Assembly: GCF_000522505.1 (NCBI RefSeq)
Contig: NZ_AZMV01000007.1
Span: 434,001 to 498,000, forward strand
Reading direction: 5' to 3'
DNA from: Bifidobacterium moukalabense DSM 27321
GTDB lineage: Bacteria > Actinomycetota > Actinomycetes > Actinomycetales > Bifidobacteriaceae
Length of the DNA stretch: 64,000 bases
In this document: positions 7,901 through 18,698 of the stretch, in pieces
Layout of the letters: the number at the start of each line of letters is the position of its first letter
Position numbering within the stretch: the first letter of the stretch is position 1
Made by a program: the position numbers and the translations under genes
The notes under the pieces: generated by a model
Seen by the model: the letters and a program-made list of their open reading frames with translations, nothing else
The model's database searches: none
What the model was told of the DNA's origin: nothing

Positions 7901-10675
7901 GTGCCCAGTAATACCAATGAGGGCTTCGATGAGGTCGAAGCCGTAGTGTCAGCAAATGTGGATCCCGCCGTTTCGACTCCGCGTCGCCGTCGTGGCGGCC
8001 GCCGTGTGGTGCGTGGCGTCGGGGCTGCGGGTGCTTCGCTTGAGCTGAAGGTCGAGGAGCATGCCCCGGCCCTGTTGTTCGAGGAGCCGAAGCTGCCGGA
8101 GGCCCAGTCGCAGGACGGGTCCGCCGATTCGGGGAACGAGGCCGAACCGGCGCGTCCGGTTCGCCGCCGCCGTCGTGCCGCGGACGTCGAGGATGAACCC
8201 GAGTCCCGTCCGGCTCGTCGTCGACGTGCGGATGATGACGATGATCGTGATGATTACGAGGCTCCGCGCCGTCGCCGTCGTGCCGCGGATGATGAGGATG
8301 ACGACGATCGTCCGGTCCGCCGCACGCGCGGCCGCCGTCGCGCCTCCGCCGACGTGGAGTTCCATGACTCGCGTGGTGGGTATGGCGATCGTGACGGTCA
8401 TGATGAGGAATCGACCGACGAGCGTGCGCTGGATGCCGTTGAGATGCTGCCGGAGGGCCATGCGCCGCGTCGTGGTTCGCGTCCGATGACGTCGTTGCTG
8501 TTCCAGGAGCCGGTGTTGCCCGTCGTCTCCGCCTCTCGCGAGGAAGCGGATTCGGATGATTCCGGCGATGCGGATGAGGCCGTGGATTCCCAGGAGGAGC
8601 GTTCGCCGCGCCGCCGTCGCCGCCGTTCCCGCGATGCCGAGCAGGACGAGCGGAACCGCCGCGATGAGGGCAATCGCACTGATCGCAATGACGTTTCGGA
8701 GGATGAGGAGGAGGGTTCGTCCCATCGCTCCCGCCGTTCGCGTCGTCTGAACGCACAGGAACGTCGTGCTGCGGCGGAGGTCGAGCAGATCGAAGAGGAT
8801 CTGGTGCTGGATGGCATCACCTACGCTCCGATCGACGACGAATCGCGCAATGGCAAGGATGACGATGACGAGACTCCGACGCGCACCCGCCGTCGCCGCC
8901 GTTCGCGGGGCAATCACGATGAGACCGACGAGCAGCAGGGCTCGGACGGGCAGTCGGGCACGCGCCGTCGTGGCCGTGATGAGGATGACGACGAGGAGGG
9001 TTCCGTCACCCGTCGCCGTCGCCGCCGCCGTGGTGGGGCGAAGTCCGAGGAGGCCGAGGAGCCGCTGGTCCGCCGTTCCCGCAAGCAGCAGTACATCGAC
9101 GAGATCACCGATGTGGAAGGCTCCACGCGCCTTGAGGCCAAGAAGCAGCGTCGTCGCGACAACCGTCGTGAGCGTAGCCGTCAGAGCCAGCTCATGGAGC
9201 AGGATTTCCTGGCACGTCGCGAGCATGTGGACCGTCTGATGGTGGTGCGTGAGCGTGAGCGCCATACGCAGATCTCCGTGATCGAGGACAACGTGCTGGT
9301 GGAGCATTACGTCTCCGACATTCAGGAGGTCGCGACCGTTGGCAACATCTATCTCGGCCGCGTGCAGAACGTGCTGCCGAGCATGGAGGCCGCGTTCGTC
9401 GACATCGGCCAGGCCCGCAACGGCGTGTTGTACGCCGGCGAGGTGAACTGGGACTCCGCCCGCCTGGAGGGCCAGCCGCGCCGCATCGAACTTGCGTTCA
9501 AGTCGGGTGATCCGGTGCTGGTGCAGGTGACCAAGGATCCGATCGGGCATAAGGGCGCGCGCCTGACCTCGCAGGTCACGCTGGCCGGCCGTTTCCTGGT
9601 GCTCGTGCCGTCCGGCGGCATGACCGGCGTGAGCCGCAAGCTCAGCGAGCGTGAACGTTCCCGTCTCAAGGGCATCGTTTCGAAGATCGCTCCGAAGGAT
9701 ATGGGCGTGATCATCCGCACCGCGGCCGAAGGCGCTTCCGAGGAGGCCATCACCAAGGATCTGGAAAACCTGGTCCGTCAGTGGGAGCGCATCAGCGCCA
9801 AGCGCGACGAGTTCCTGCACGGCAAGCGTCCGAAACTGCTGCAGGGCGAGCCGGATGTGGCCATCCGCGTGGTACGTGACATCTTCAATGACGATTTCGG
9901 CAAGATGATCGTCGAGGGCGACCGTGTGTACGGCCGTATCGAGGAATATCTCGACACCATGGCCCCCGATCTGAAGGACAAGCTCGAGAAGTGGGATCCG
10001 GCCGAGCATGAGGGCAAGGACGTGTTCGACAAGTGGCAGATCGACTCCCAGCTCAGGAAGGGCATGGAGCGCCAGGTCTACCTGCCGTCCGGTGGCTCGA
10101 TCGTGATCGACCGTACCGAGGCCATGACCACCATCGACGTGAATACGGGCCGCTTCATCGGTCGCGGCAAGAGCCTTGAGGAGACGGTCACGCGCTGCAA
10201 CCTCGAGGCGTCCGAGGAGATCGCGCGCCAGCTGCGTCTGCGTGACATCGGCGGCATGGTGATGATCGACTTCGTCGACATGGTCATGCCGGCCAACCGT
10301 GATCTGGTGCTGCGCAGGCTGGTCGAATGCCTGGCCCGCGACCGCACCAAGCATCAGGTGGCTGAGGTCACCTCGCTGGGCCTGGTGCAGATGACCCGAA
10401 AGCGCATCGGCCAGGGACTGGTCGAGGCGTTCTCCGAGGAATGCCCGACCTGCAAGGGCCGTGGCTTCATCCTTCACGATGAGCCGACCGTGTCCGCCGA
10501 TTACGACGACCCATATGCCTTGAAGGGCGGCGATCCGTTCGTCAAGACCAACAAGCATGGGCATGGAACGGATGTGCAGGTGCCGAAGGGTTCCTCGCCG
10601 GACGTGAAGGCCAAACTCGCGCAGATCGCAGCGGCCGCCGTGGCCGCGAATAATGCGGAAGTGGGCGAAGAATAA
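7901..10675 (+). CDS. rne: Ribonuclease E/G family endoribonuclease
   Basis: The C-terminal half is a complete RNase E/G catalytic core: an S1 domain starting near residue 460 (VLVEHYVSDIQEVATVGNI), the catalytic TIDVNTGRF and MIDFVDM metal-binding Asp motifs, and the zinc-link CPTCKGRGF (Cys848, Cys851). RNase E initiates mRNA decay and processes rRNA and tRNA. The first 430 or so residues are low complexity, rich in Arg, Asp and Glu (RRRRR and DDDDR runs), as in other actinobacterial RNase E proteins, where the disordered region is N-terminal. GTG 7901 is chosen because AAGGAG lies 4 bases upstream; the frame is open back to 7850. The predicted length is 924 residues. Confidence 0.92.
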   Translation: MPSNTNEGFDEVEAVVSANVDPAVSTPRRRRGGRRVVRGVGAAGASLELKVEEHAPALLFEEPKLPEAQSQDGSADSGNEAEPARPVRRRRRAADVEDEPESRPARRRRADDDDDRDDYEAPRRRRRAADDEDDDDRPVRRTRGRRRASADVEFHDSRGGYGDRDGHDEESTDERALDAVEMLPEGHAPRRGSRPMTSLLFQEPVLPVVSASREEADSDDSGDADEAVDSQEERSPRRRRRRSRDAEQDERNRRDEGNRTDRNDVSEDEEEGSSHRSRRSRRLNAQERRAAAEVEQIEEDLVLDGITYAPIDDESRNGKDDDDETPTRTRRRRRSRGNHDETDEQQGSDGQSGTRRRGRDEDDDEEGSVTRRRRRRRGGAKSEEAEEPLVRRSRKQQYIDEITDVEGSTRLEAKKQRRRDNRRERSRQSQLMEQDFLARREHVDRLMVVRERERHTQISVIEDNVLVEHYVSDIQEVATVGNIYLGRVQNVLPSMEAAFVDIGQARNGVLYAGEVNWDSARLEGQPRRIELAFKSGDPVLVQVTKDPIGHKGARLTSQVTLAGRFLVLVPSGGMTGVSRKLSERERSRLKGIVSKIAPKDMGVIIRTAAEGASEEAITKDLENLVRQWERISAKRDEFLHGKRPKLLQGEPDVAIRVVRDIFNDDFGKMIVEGDRVYGRIEEYLDTMAPDLKDKLEKWDPAEHEGKDVFDKWQIDSQLRKGMERQVYLPSGGSIVIDRTEAMTTIDVNTGRFIGRGKSLEETVTRCNLEASEEIARQLRLRDIGGMVMIDFVDMVMPANRDLVLRRLVECLARDRTKHQVAEVTSLGLVQMTRKRIGQGLVEAFSEECPTCKGRGFILHDEPTVSADYDDPYALKGGDPFVKTNKHGHGTDVQVPKGSSPDVKAKLAQIAAAAVAANNAEVGEE

Positions 10676-10717
10676 GTGATTACGCCGGTATGTCAACCTG
10701 ACACGCCGGGGGCGGAC

Positions 10718-10746
10718 TTGCGGTTGTACGCGGGTCTGTGTAAATT
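10718..10746 (+). promoter_or_regulatory. Promoter of the rplU-rpmA transcript
   Basis: TTGCGG (10718-10723) and TAAATT (10741-10746) are separated by 17 bases, upstream of rplU. Both hexamers are moderate matches at ideal spacing, leaving a leader of about 65 bases that could hold an L21-type leader structure. Confidence 0.5.
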
Positions 10747-10819
10747 AGATTGCTGGTGTCTGGCCGCGAGGCTCGAACGTGCCGGGCAGTAAGCTTTCCA
10801 AGTCAATAAAGGAACGGAT

Positions 10820-11128
10820 ATGTACGCGATTGTGAAGGCCGGCGGCCATCAGGAAAAGGTCGAGGTCGGTGACGTCATCCTCGTCAACCGTCTCAAGGCT
10901 CAGAAGGGCGAAACCGTGGAGTTCCCGGTTGCCCTCGTTGTGGATGGCGCCAACGTCATCCTCGGTGCCAAGGATCTCGCCAAGCTCAGCGTCAAGGCTG
11001 AGGTCGTCAACGACGAGGCCAAGGGCCCGAAGATCAACATCATGAAGTACAAGAACAAGACCGGCGTTGCTCGTCGCAAGGGCCATCGCCAGCAGCTGAC
11101 CGCTGTCAAGATCACGGCTATCGCCTGA
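10820..11128 (+). CDS. rplU: 50S ribosomal protein L21
   Basis: The 102-residue protein begins [18 protein letters not shown] and ends in the basic [18 protein letters not shown] segment, both diagnostic of L21, a 23S rRNA-binding protein of the large subunit. AAAGGA lies upstream at suitable spacing. It is followed by rpmA, with 40 bases between, then obgE after a terminator, the usual L21-L27-Obg order in bacteria. Confidence 0.97.
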   Translation: MYAIVKAGGHQEKVEVGDVILVNRLKAQKGETVEFPVALVVDGANVILGAKDLAKLSVKAEVVNDEAKGPKINIMKYKNKTGVARRKGHRQQLTAVKITAIA

Positions 11129-11168
11129 TTGCCGCAGAGGTTGGAGTCAAGGACCGAAAGGAACAGAC

Positions 11169-11420
11169 ATGGCACATAAGAAGGGCGCTTCCAGCTCGCG
11201 CAACGGTCGCGATTCAAACGCGCAATACCTCGGTGTGAAGAAGTTCGGCGGCGAAGCCGTCGTGGCCGGCAACATCATCGTTCGTCAGCGTGGCACCAAG
11301 TTCCACCCGGGCGAGAACGTCGGCATGGGCAAGGACCACACCCTGTTCGCCCTCAAGGACGGCAGCGTGAAGTTCGGCGTGCGCCGTGACCGCAAGGTCG
11401 TCGACGTGATTGCCGCCTGA
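11169..11420 (+). CDS. rpmA: 50S ribosomal protein L27
   Basis: The 83-residue protein starts [17 protein letters not shown] and contains [20 protein letters not shown], the hallmark of L27, whose N-terminus reaches the peptidyl transferase centre. The N-terminus begins directly at the mature form, without the cleavable extension found in some Firmicutes. GAAAGGAAC lies just upstream of the start. A terminator follows, so obgE expression depends on read-through or its own promoter. Confidence 0.97.
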   Translation: MAHKKGASSSRNGRDSNAQYLGVKKFGGEAVVAGNIIVRQRGTKFHPGENVGMGKDHTLFALKDGSVKFGVRRDRKVVDVIAA

Positions 11421-11443
11421 GATACGCGCAATTAACGCTTTAG

Positions 11444-13207
<1,764 letters not shown>

Positions 13208-13218
13208 GGCGGCCGACG

Positions 13219-13260
13219 AAGCCCGCTGATGTGCCGATGGCATGTTGGCGGGCTTTTCAA
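13219..13260 (+). terminator. Intrinsic terminator after obgE
   Basis: An 8-bp stem AAGCCCGC (13219-13226) with GCGGGCTT (13248-13255), a 21-base loop and a short T-run. It lies 11 bases after the obgE stop. Confidence 0.7.
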
Positions 13261-13300
13261 TGGTTTTCAGGGAGCCGGACCGAACGCCGGGAGGGATTTT

Positions 13301-14434
13301 ATGAACACGCCATCGCAGACGCAGGTGCGCAGAGCCATCGCAGAGGCACAGACCATCGTGGTGAAAGTGGGATCCAGTTCGTTGACCGAACCGAGCGGCC
13401 ACCTCGATCCGGAACGGTTGAACGCCCTGGTGGCGGCCTTGGCACGGGTGCGGCTGATGGGAGGGCGCGTGGTACTTGTCTCCTCCGGCGCCATCGCCGC
13501 CGGTTTCGGCTCGTTGGGTTTCGATGCACGTCCGACCGACGTGGCGGACCAGCAGGCCTGCGCGGCTGTGGGGCAAGGACTCCTGATGGCGCAATACGAG
13601 GCGGCCTTCGCACAATATGGTCTGCGTGTCGGGCAGATCCTCATCACCGTCTCCGACACAATCGCCCCGCAGCAGTACCGCAATGTGCGCCGAACGCTGG
13701 AACGGCTGCTCGACCTGGGCGCGGTGCCGATCATCAACGAAAACGATTCCCTGGCCTCCAACGAGATCCGTTTCGGTGACAACGACAGGCTCTCCGCGTT
13801 GATCGCCAATATCGTGGTCGCTGACGCTCTGGTGCTGCTCACCGATGTGGATGCGCTGTACACCGCACCACCGAATGAGCCGGGGTCAAGGCGCATCGCG
13901 TATGTGCCGAATGTGGAGACCGCCCTGGAAAGGGTGCAGGTCGGCGGCACCGGCTCGAACGTCGGCACCGGTGGCATGGTCACCAAAATGGAGGCCGCGC
14001 GTGTGGCCGCGGTGTCGGGTATTCCGTCCGTGCTCACCTGCGCCGCGAACGCCGGGCCTGCCATGATGGGCGATCCGGTGGGCACCGCATTCGCGCCGAT
14101 TCACGACCGTGGGTCCTCACGCCGGCTGTGGATCGGCTTCGCGGCCCATCCATTCGGCACGTTGGTGGCTGATGCGGGTGCCGCGGCCGCCGTGCGTGGG
14201 GGAGCGGCCAGTCTGCTCGCCGCAGGCGTGGTGGAGGTCAAAGGCGAGTTCGCCGCCGGAGACGCCGTATGGATCGACGACGAGGCCGGCAACCATCTGG
14301 CCAAAGGGCTGGCGGGCTTCGATTCCGAAGAGATTCCGCAGATGCTCGGCCGCAATACGGCCCAGCTCAGGCGATTCCTCGGCGAGGAATATGCCCACCC
14401 GCTGGTGCATCGCGACAACCTGGTCCTGGTCTGA
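13301..14434 (+). CDS. proB: Glutamate 5-kinase
   Basis: ProB phosphorylates glutamate in the first step of proline synthesis. The 377-residue protein has the amino acid kinase fold (VVKVGSSSLTEPSGHL at the N-terminus, LVSSGAIAAGF, IINENDSLASNEIRFGDND with the glutamate-binding region, and VGTGGMVTKMEAA) and a C-terminal PUA domain (from about residue 290, including GDAVWIDDEAGNHLAKGL). ATG 13301 is chosen because GGGAGG lies 5 bases upstream; the frame is open from 13229. The partner proA is not in the window. Proline feedback inhibition is known for the family. Confidence 0.95.
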   Translation: MNTPSQTQVRRAIAEAQTIVVKVGSSSLTEPSGHLDPERLNALVAALARVRLMGGRVVLVSSGAIAAGFGSLGFDARPTDVADQQACAAVGQGLLMAQYEAAFAQYGLRVGQILITVSDTIAPQQYRNVRRTLERLLDLGAVPIINENDSLASNEIRFGDNDRLSALIANIVVADALVLLTDVDALYTAPPNEPGSRRIAYVPNVETALERVQVGGTGSNVGTGGMVTKMEAARVAAVSGIPSVLTCAANAGPAMMGDPVGTAFAPIHDRGSSRRLWIGFAAHPFGTLVADAGAAAAVRGGAASLLAAGVVEVKGEFAAGDAVWIDDEAGNHLAKGLAGFDSEEIPQMLGRNTAQLRRFLGEEYAHPLVHRDNLVLV

Positions 14435-14514
14435 TGCCGGTTCCCACCGGACGCATCGTTACGGCCCTTCCCATAACGTGTGTCGCGGGGGTTTCGTTTT
14501 TCGTGTGGCGGGTC

Positions 14515-14520
14515 TAGCAT
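14515..14520 (+). promoter_or_regulatory. -10-like hexamer for a probable leaderless aminotransferase transcript
   Basis: TAGCAT ends 7 bases before ATG 14528, and no Shine-Dalgarno sequence precedes any of the candidate starts (14519, 14528, 14534). The spacing fits a transcript that starts on the ATG. Confidence 0.4.
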
Positions 14521-14527
14521 GACAAGC

Positions 14528-15742
14528 ATGACTATGGCTGACTGGCAGACTCTTTCCGACCGTATCAATCACGTGGCTCCGAGCGCTACCCTGGCCGTCG
14601 ATTCCAAGGCAAAGGCAATGAAGGCCGCCGGAGTCGACGTCATCGGGTTCGGTGCAGGCGAACCGAACTTCCCGACTCCCGCACCGATCGTCGCGGCCGC
14701 GGCCGCCGCGGTGCGCGATCCCAGGAACTACCGCTACACGCCGACCGCAGGCTTGCCGGAACTACGTGAGGCGATCGCCGGCAAGGTGTTGCGCGACTCC
14801 GGTTACGAGGTCGACCCGAGCCAGGTCGTCGTGACCAACGGTGGCAAGCAGGCCGTCTACGAATCCTTCCAGATTCTGCTCAACGAGGGCGACGAGGTCA
14901 TCATCCCGACCCCGTACTGGACCAGCTATCCGGAAGCCGTGAAGCTGGCCGGCGGCGTGCCGGTCGAGGTGTTCGCCGGCGCCGATTGCAACTTCGAACC
15001 GGACATCGACGCCATCGAAGCGGCACGTACCGAGCGTACCAAGGCCATCATCGTGACCACGCCGAACAATCCGACGGGTGCCGTATGGAAGCCGGAGACC
15101 GTCAAGGCCATCGGCGAATGGGCCGTGGAGCATCATGTGTGGGTCATCGCCGACGAGATCTACGAACATCTCAACTACGACGATGCGAAGACCACGTACA
15201 TCGGCGCCGCGGTGCCGGCCGTGCGCGACCAGCTGCTTGTGCTCAATGGCGTGGCCAAGACCTATGCCATGCCGGGCTGGCGCGTCGGCTGGATGGTCGC
15301 CCCGGCGGAGGTGGCCAAGGCCGCTTCCAAGCTGCAGGGCCACATGACCTCCAACGTGAACAACATCTCCCAGCGTGCCGCCATCGAAGCCGTTTCCGGT
15401 CCACTTGACGCCGTCTATGACATGCGTGCCGCCTTCGACAAGCGCCGCCGGACCATCGTGGCCGCGTTGAACGACATCGAAGGCGTGCACTGCCCGACCC
15501 CGACGGGCGCATTCTATGCGTTCGCCGATGTGACCGCCTTGCTGAACAGGCCGATCGGTCCGAACGAGACCGTGTTCGCCAACACCTCCGAACTGGCTGC
15601 GGCCCTGCTCGACGAAGGCCATGTCGCCGCCGTGCCGGGTGAGGCGTTCGGAGCCCCCGGCTATCTGCGATTCTCCTATGCCTTGGCCGACAACGACCTC
15701 ATTGAAGGCATGAAGCGCATGAAGGCATGGACGCAGGCGTGA
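14528..15742 (+). CDS. aspC: Class I/II aminotransferase, aspartate aminotransferase type
   Basis: This PLP enzyme of fold type I most likely transfers amino groups between aspartate and 2-oxoglutarate. It shows the class Iγ/Ib aspartate aminotransferase pattern: [12 protein letters not shown], the [15 protein letters not shown] helix, [36 protein letters not shown], the PLP-lysine motif [16 protein letters not shown] and the C-terminal FRFSYA-type arginine motif LRFSYAL. The choice among ATGs 14519, 14528 and 14534 is uncertain; the -10-like TAGCAT favours 14528 (404 residues). It stands alone between proB and a terminator. Substrate specificity could be broader, for example prephenate or other keto acids. 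Confidence 0.85.
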   Translation: MTMADWQTLSDRINHVAPSATLAVDSKAKAMKAAGVDVIGFGAGEPNFPTPAPIVAAAAAAVRDPRNYRYTPTAGLPELREAIAGKVLRDSGYEVDPSQVVVTNGGKQAVYESFQILLNEGDEVIIPTPYWTSYPEAVKLAGGVPVEVFAGADCNFEPDIDAIEAARTERTKAIIVTTPNNPTGAVWKPETVKAIGEWAVEHHVWVIADEIYEHLNYDDAKTTYIGAAVPAVRDQLLVLNGVAKTYAMPGWRVGWMVAPAEVAKAASKLQGHMTSNVNNISQRAAIEAVSGPLDAVYDMRAAFDKRRRTIVAALNDIEGVHCPTPTGAFYAFADVTALLNRPIGPNETVFANTSELAAALLDEGHVAAVPGEAFGAPGYLRFSYALADNDLIEGMKRMKAWTQA

Positions 15743-15778
15743 AGCGCACAGCCCGGCATCGCGCCGACTGAACATATG

Positions 15779-15818
15779 GATTCGCATCTCGGTGACATGC
15801 CGGGGTGCGAATCTTTTT
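15779..15818 (+). terminator. Intrinsic terminator after the aminotransferase gene
   Basis: An 8-bp perfect stem GATTCGCA (15779-15786) with TGCGAATC (15806-15813), followed by TTTTT (15814-15818). Confidence 0.85.
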
Positions 15819-15861
15819 CCGTTGGAAAATGGCGGTTTTGCGACTGTAGATGGAAAAACGA

Positions 15862-15891
15862 TTGGACGAAGTCGCAATTACCCGCTACTAT
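15862..15891 (+). promoter_or_regulatory. Candidate promoter for tRNA-Trp-secE-nusG
   Basis: TTGGAC (15862-15867) and TACTAT (15886-15891) are separated by 18 bases. A second weak -10 candidate, TAGAAA at 15957-15962, lies closer to the tRNA. The sequence does not decide between them. Confidence 0.3.
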
Positions 15892-15977
15892 TTCAACTTG
15901 GCGGTTTTGCCGCTTACTTCTTGCGCGGTTTTTCGCACAAAATCCTCGCCAGCAAGTAGAAACGGCAGAGTACACCT

Positions 15978-16053
15978 AGGGAAGTGGCGCAATTGGTAGC
16001 GCAACGGTCTCCAAAACCGTAGGTTGTGGGTTCGAGTCCCGCCTTCCCTGCCA
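15978..16053 (+). tRNA. trnW: tRNA-Trp (anticodon CCA)
   Basis: The 76-base cloverleaf, with the CCA end encoded, has acceptor stem AGGGAAG (15978-15984) pairing with CTTCCCT (16043-16049), a D-arm with GGTAGCGC, anticodon stem ACGGT/ACCGT with loop CTCCAAA (CCA at 16011-16013), and a T-arm with GTTCGAGTC. It lies 33 bases before secE; tRNA-Trp followed by secE-nusG is the usual order in bacteria. Confidence 0.97.
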
Positions 16054-16086
16054 AGCTTCTTACGACAAGCCAAGCGGAGGATCATA

Positions 16087-16314
16087 ATGGCGAAGGCAAG
16101 CAAACGCGAAAAGGCCGTCAAGCCGAATATCTTCATGCGCATTGGTTTGTTCATCAAACAGATCATCGACGAACTCCGCAAGGTAGTGACCCCGACCAGC
16201 AAAGAGCTGTTCTTCTGGGCCCTCGCCGTGTTTATCTTCGTGCTGTTCCTGATGGCACTGGTCACCGGCATGGACTTCGGTCTGGGCAAACTCACGTTGT
16301 GGATCTTCGGCTGA
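16087..16314 (+). CDS. secE: Preprotein translocase subunit SecE
   Basis: SecE is the small essential subunit that clamps SecY in the Sec translocon. The 75-residue protein has a basic N-terminus, the conserved amphipathic helix FIKQIIDELRKVVTPTSKE and one C-terminal membrane helix (LFFWALAVFIFVLFLMALV). This is the minimal single-helix form common in Gram-positive bacteria. GGAGG lies 7 bases upstream of ATG 16087. It is followed by nusG after 23 bases, the standard operon partner. Confidence 0.95.
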   Translation: MAKASKREKAVKPNIFMRIGLFIKQIIDELRKVVTPTSKELFFWALAVFIFVLFLMALVTGMDFGLGKLTLWIFG

Positions 16315-16337
16315 CAGACACGTGAAGGTGAAAGTGC

Positions 16338-17168
16338 ATGACTGACGAAGTGATTTTCGACAACCTCGACGAGGCTCCCGAGGCTACCGAAGAGGCCGTG
16401 GCCGCCGTTGAGGCGTTGCCGGAGACCGAGGCGGCGGAGGCTGCCGGGGAACCGGCCGCCGAGGAGGACGCCGAGCAGGTCGAAGCCGAAACCTCTGCCG
16501 ATGCCGTCGCTGAATCCGAGCAGGATGCGGAATCCGAACAGGATGAGCAGGATGCCGGCACCAAGGCGGTCGAGGAGTTCTCGAAGAATCTGCGCACCCT
16601 TGAAGGCAAGTGGTACGTGCTGCACACCTATTCCGGCTACGAGAAGCGCGTGAAGACCAACGTCGAGTCCCGTGTGGCCAGTTTCGGTTTGGAAGACAAG
16701 ATCTTCCAGATTGAGGTGCCGATGGAAGAGGTCGAGAAGCACACCGAAAAGGGCAAGAAGGTCATCACCCGCGTGCGCGTTCCCGGCTATGTGCTGATTC
16801 GCATGCTTCCGGACGAGAACGCCCGCCGCATCGTACGCGAGACCGAAGGCGTCACCGGCTTCGTCGGCCCCACCAAGGAGCCCGCGCCGTTGTCGCGCAA
16901 GGAAGTCGTGTCCATGATGGCCCCGATGATCGCCTCCGAAGCGCTCAAGAAGGCCGGTGATAAGCCGGCCGCGGCCAAGAAGCGCACCCTCGAGGTCTCC
17001 TACGCCGTCGGCGATCAGGTCACCGTCACCGATGGCCCGTTCACCACCATGGCCGCCGTCGTCTCCGACGTGGAACCGACCACCCAGAAGCTCACCGTGC
17101 TCGTGTCCATTTTCGGCCGCGATACGCCGGTGGAGCTTGGCTTCAACCAGGTCGAGAAACTCGCCTGA
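16338..17168 (+). CDS. nusG: Transcription termination/antitermination protein NusG
   Basis: NusG binds RNA polymerase and couples it to Rho or the ribosome. The 276-residue protein has the NGN domain from about residue 91 ([41 protein letters not shown]) and a C-terminal KOW domain ([19 protein letters not shown]). The first 90 residues are an acidic, Glu/Ala-rich extension with no predicted fold, seen in other actinobacterial NusG proteins but long here. GTGAAGGTGAAAG upstream provides a ribosome site. A terminator 70 bases after the stop separates it from rplK. Confidence 0.95.
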   Translation: MTDEVIFDNLDEAPEATEEAVAAVEALPETEAAEAAGEPAAEEDAEQVEAETSADAVAESEQDAESEQDEQDAGTKAVEEFSKNLRTLEGKWYVLHTYSGYEKRVKTNVESRVASFGLEDKIFQIEVPMEEVEKHTEKGKKVITRVRVPGYVLIRMLPDENARRIVRETEGVTGFVGPTKEPAPLSRKEVVSMMAPMIASEALKKAGDKPAAAKKRTLEVSYAVGDQVTVTDGPFTTMAAVVSDVEPTTQKLTVLVSIFGRDTPVELGFNQVEKLA

Positions 17169-17237
17169 GATTCCGTTGCGGAGCGCTTTTCCGCATTGTG
17201 AGTGTTCAGGAATGAATCCCTAGGGATCCGAAACTTC

Positions 17238-17264
17238 AAGCCCCGCGGCAATGCGGGGCTTTTG
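17238..17264 (+). terminator. Intrinsic terminator after nusG
   Basis: A 9-bp stem AAGCCCCGC (17238-17246) with GCGGGGCTT (17253-17261), a 6-base loop and a short T-run. Confidence 0.8.
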
Positions 17265-17305
17265 CGTATGCTTCCGTGCGTTCGCGCAATGTCGTGACGG
17301 GCATG

Positions 17306-17311
17306 CATAAT
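17306..17311 (+). promoter_or_regulatory. Candidate -10 of the rplKA promoter
   Basis: CATAAT (5 of 6) lies 150 bases before rplK, just after the nusG terminator. No good -35 is present at normal spacing. The resulting leader would be long enough for ribosomal protein autoregulation. Confidence 0.35.
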
Positions 17312-17461
17312 AGGAAAGCTTGTGTCTGGAGGGTTTCGTATGCCCGAAACGAGCTCGGAACCCGCTAGCACAGCACAGCAATATACGTTGCGGAAGGAAC
17401 CGGTTGCGGGAAGCCAATTCCGGTGCCGTTAACACCGCTTCATAGAAAGAAGAACCATACA

Positions 17462-17893
17462 ATGGCTCCTAAGAAGAAAGTCTCGGCGCTGATCAAGCTC
17501 CAGATTCAGGCTGGCAAGGCCAATCCGGCCCCGCCGCTGGGTCCGGCTCTGGGCTCCCATGGCGTGAACATCATGGACTTCTGCAAGGCATACAATGCCC
17601 AGACGCAGGACAAGATGGGTCAGGTCATCCCTGTTGAGATCACCGTCTACGAAGATCGTTCCTTCACCTTCATCCTGAAGACCCCGCCGGCGGCAGCCCT
17701 GCTGAAGAAGGCCGCGGGCATCCAGAAGGGTACCGAGAACCCGCTGACCCACAAGGTCGGCTCCGTCACCAAGGCTCAGGTCCGTGAGATCGCCGAAATC
17801 AAGATGGCCGATCTGTCTGCACGCGACGTCGAAGCCGGCATGAAGATCATCGAGGGCACCGCCCGCTCGATGGGTATCACGGTTACCGACTGA
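17462..17893 (+). CDS. rplK: 50S ribosomal protein L11
   Basis: L11 forms the GTPase-associated centre of the large subunit with 23S rRNA. The 143-residue protein has the canonical [20 protein letters not shown] start, [19 protein letters not shown], and the C-terminal RNA-binding domain ending in [10 protein letters not shown]. The start at 17462 is chosen on homology; the frame is open from 17423. It is followed by rplA after 14 bases with an AGGAGAAGG ribosome site between them. Confidence 0.97.
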   Translation: MAPKKKVSALIKLQIQAGKANPAPPLGPALGSHGVNIMDFCKAYNAQTQDKMGQVIPVEITVYEDRSFTFILKTPPAAALLKKAAGIQKGTENPLTHKVGSVTKAQVREIAEIKMADLSARDVEAGMKIIEGTARSMGITVTD

Positions 17894-17907
17894 GAGGAGA
17901 AGGACAA

Positions 17908-18600
17908 ATGGTAAAGCGTTCCAAGAAGTATCGCGAAGCGGCTGAAAAGATCGATCGCAACAACCTTTACACCGCCAACGAAGCCATCGCTCTCCTCAAG
18001 AGCATGCCGGAGTTCAAGTTCGACCAGACCGTTGAGGCCGTGCTGCGCCTGAACGTGGATCCGCGTAAGGCCGACCAGCTGGTCCGTGGTTCCGTGAATC
18101 TGCCGAACGGCACCGGTAAGACCGCCAAAGTCCTCGTGTTCGCCCGTGGCCCGAAGGCCACCGAGGCTCTCGAGGCCGGCGCCGACATCGTCGGCGACGA
18201 CGATCTCGTCGAGAAGGTCGCCGGCGGCTTCCTTGACTTCGATTCCGTCGTGGCCACCCCGGACATGATGGGCAAGGTCGGCCGTCTCGGCCGCGTGCTC
18301 GGTCCGCGTGGCCTGATGCCGAACCCGAAGACCGGCACCGTGACCATGGACGTCACCAAGGCCATCAAGGACATCAAGGGCGGCAAGGTCGACTTCCGCG
18401 TCGACAAGAACGGCAACCTGAGCTTCCTCATCGGCAAGCTCTCCTTCACCGAGCAGGCTCTGGAAGAGAACTTCAAGGCCATTGCCGACGAAGTCAAGCG
18501 TCTGAAGCCGTCCACCGTGAAGGGTCGCTATGTCACCAAGGCGACCATCACCTCCACGATGAACCCGGGCGTTCCGGTCGATCCGGCGATTCTCGCCTGA
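17908..18600 (+). CDS. rplA: 50S ribosomal protein L1
   Basis: L1 forms the mobile L1 stalk at the E site and in many bacteria represses its own operon. The 230-residue protein is full length: [23 protein letters not shown] at the N-terminus (family pattern), [39 protein letters not shown], and the C-terminal [18 protein letters not shown]. It is downstream of rplK and ends before a long perfect hairpin that separates it from a convergent regulator gene. Confidence 0.97.
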   Translation: MVKRSKKYREAAEKIDRNNLYTANEAIALLKSMPEFKFDQTVEAVLRLNVDPRKADQLVRGSVNLPNGTGKTAKVLVFARGPKATEALEAGADIVGDDDLVEKVAGGFLDFDSVVATPDMMGKVGRLGRVLGPRGLMPNPKTGTVTMDVTKAIKDIKGGKVDFRVDKNGNLSFLIGKLSFTEQALEENFKAIADEVKRLKPSTVKGRYVTKATITSTMNPGVPVDPAILA

Positions 18601-18627
18601 TCGCACGCCTGGCTGCAGCCAACGACT

Positions 18628-18668
18628 GACGGGACCCGCCCTGCCGATTCGGTAGGGCGGGTCCCGTC
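18628..18668. terminator. Perfect 15-bp hairpin between convergent rplA and pucR-type gene
   Basis: 18628-18642 pairs perfectly with 18654-18668, with an 11-base loop and no T-run on either strand. It probably acts as a bidirectional, T-less terminator of the type reported in actinobacteria. Confidence 0.6.
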
Positions 18669-18698
18669 ATATGCGAGCACATAGGCGTCACACGCGTT

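Noticed and set aside
7949..10696. 915-codon minus-strand frame opposite rne
   Set aside because: A shadow of the Arg/Asp codon pattern of RNase E; no ribosome site or family motif.
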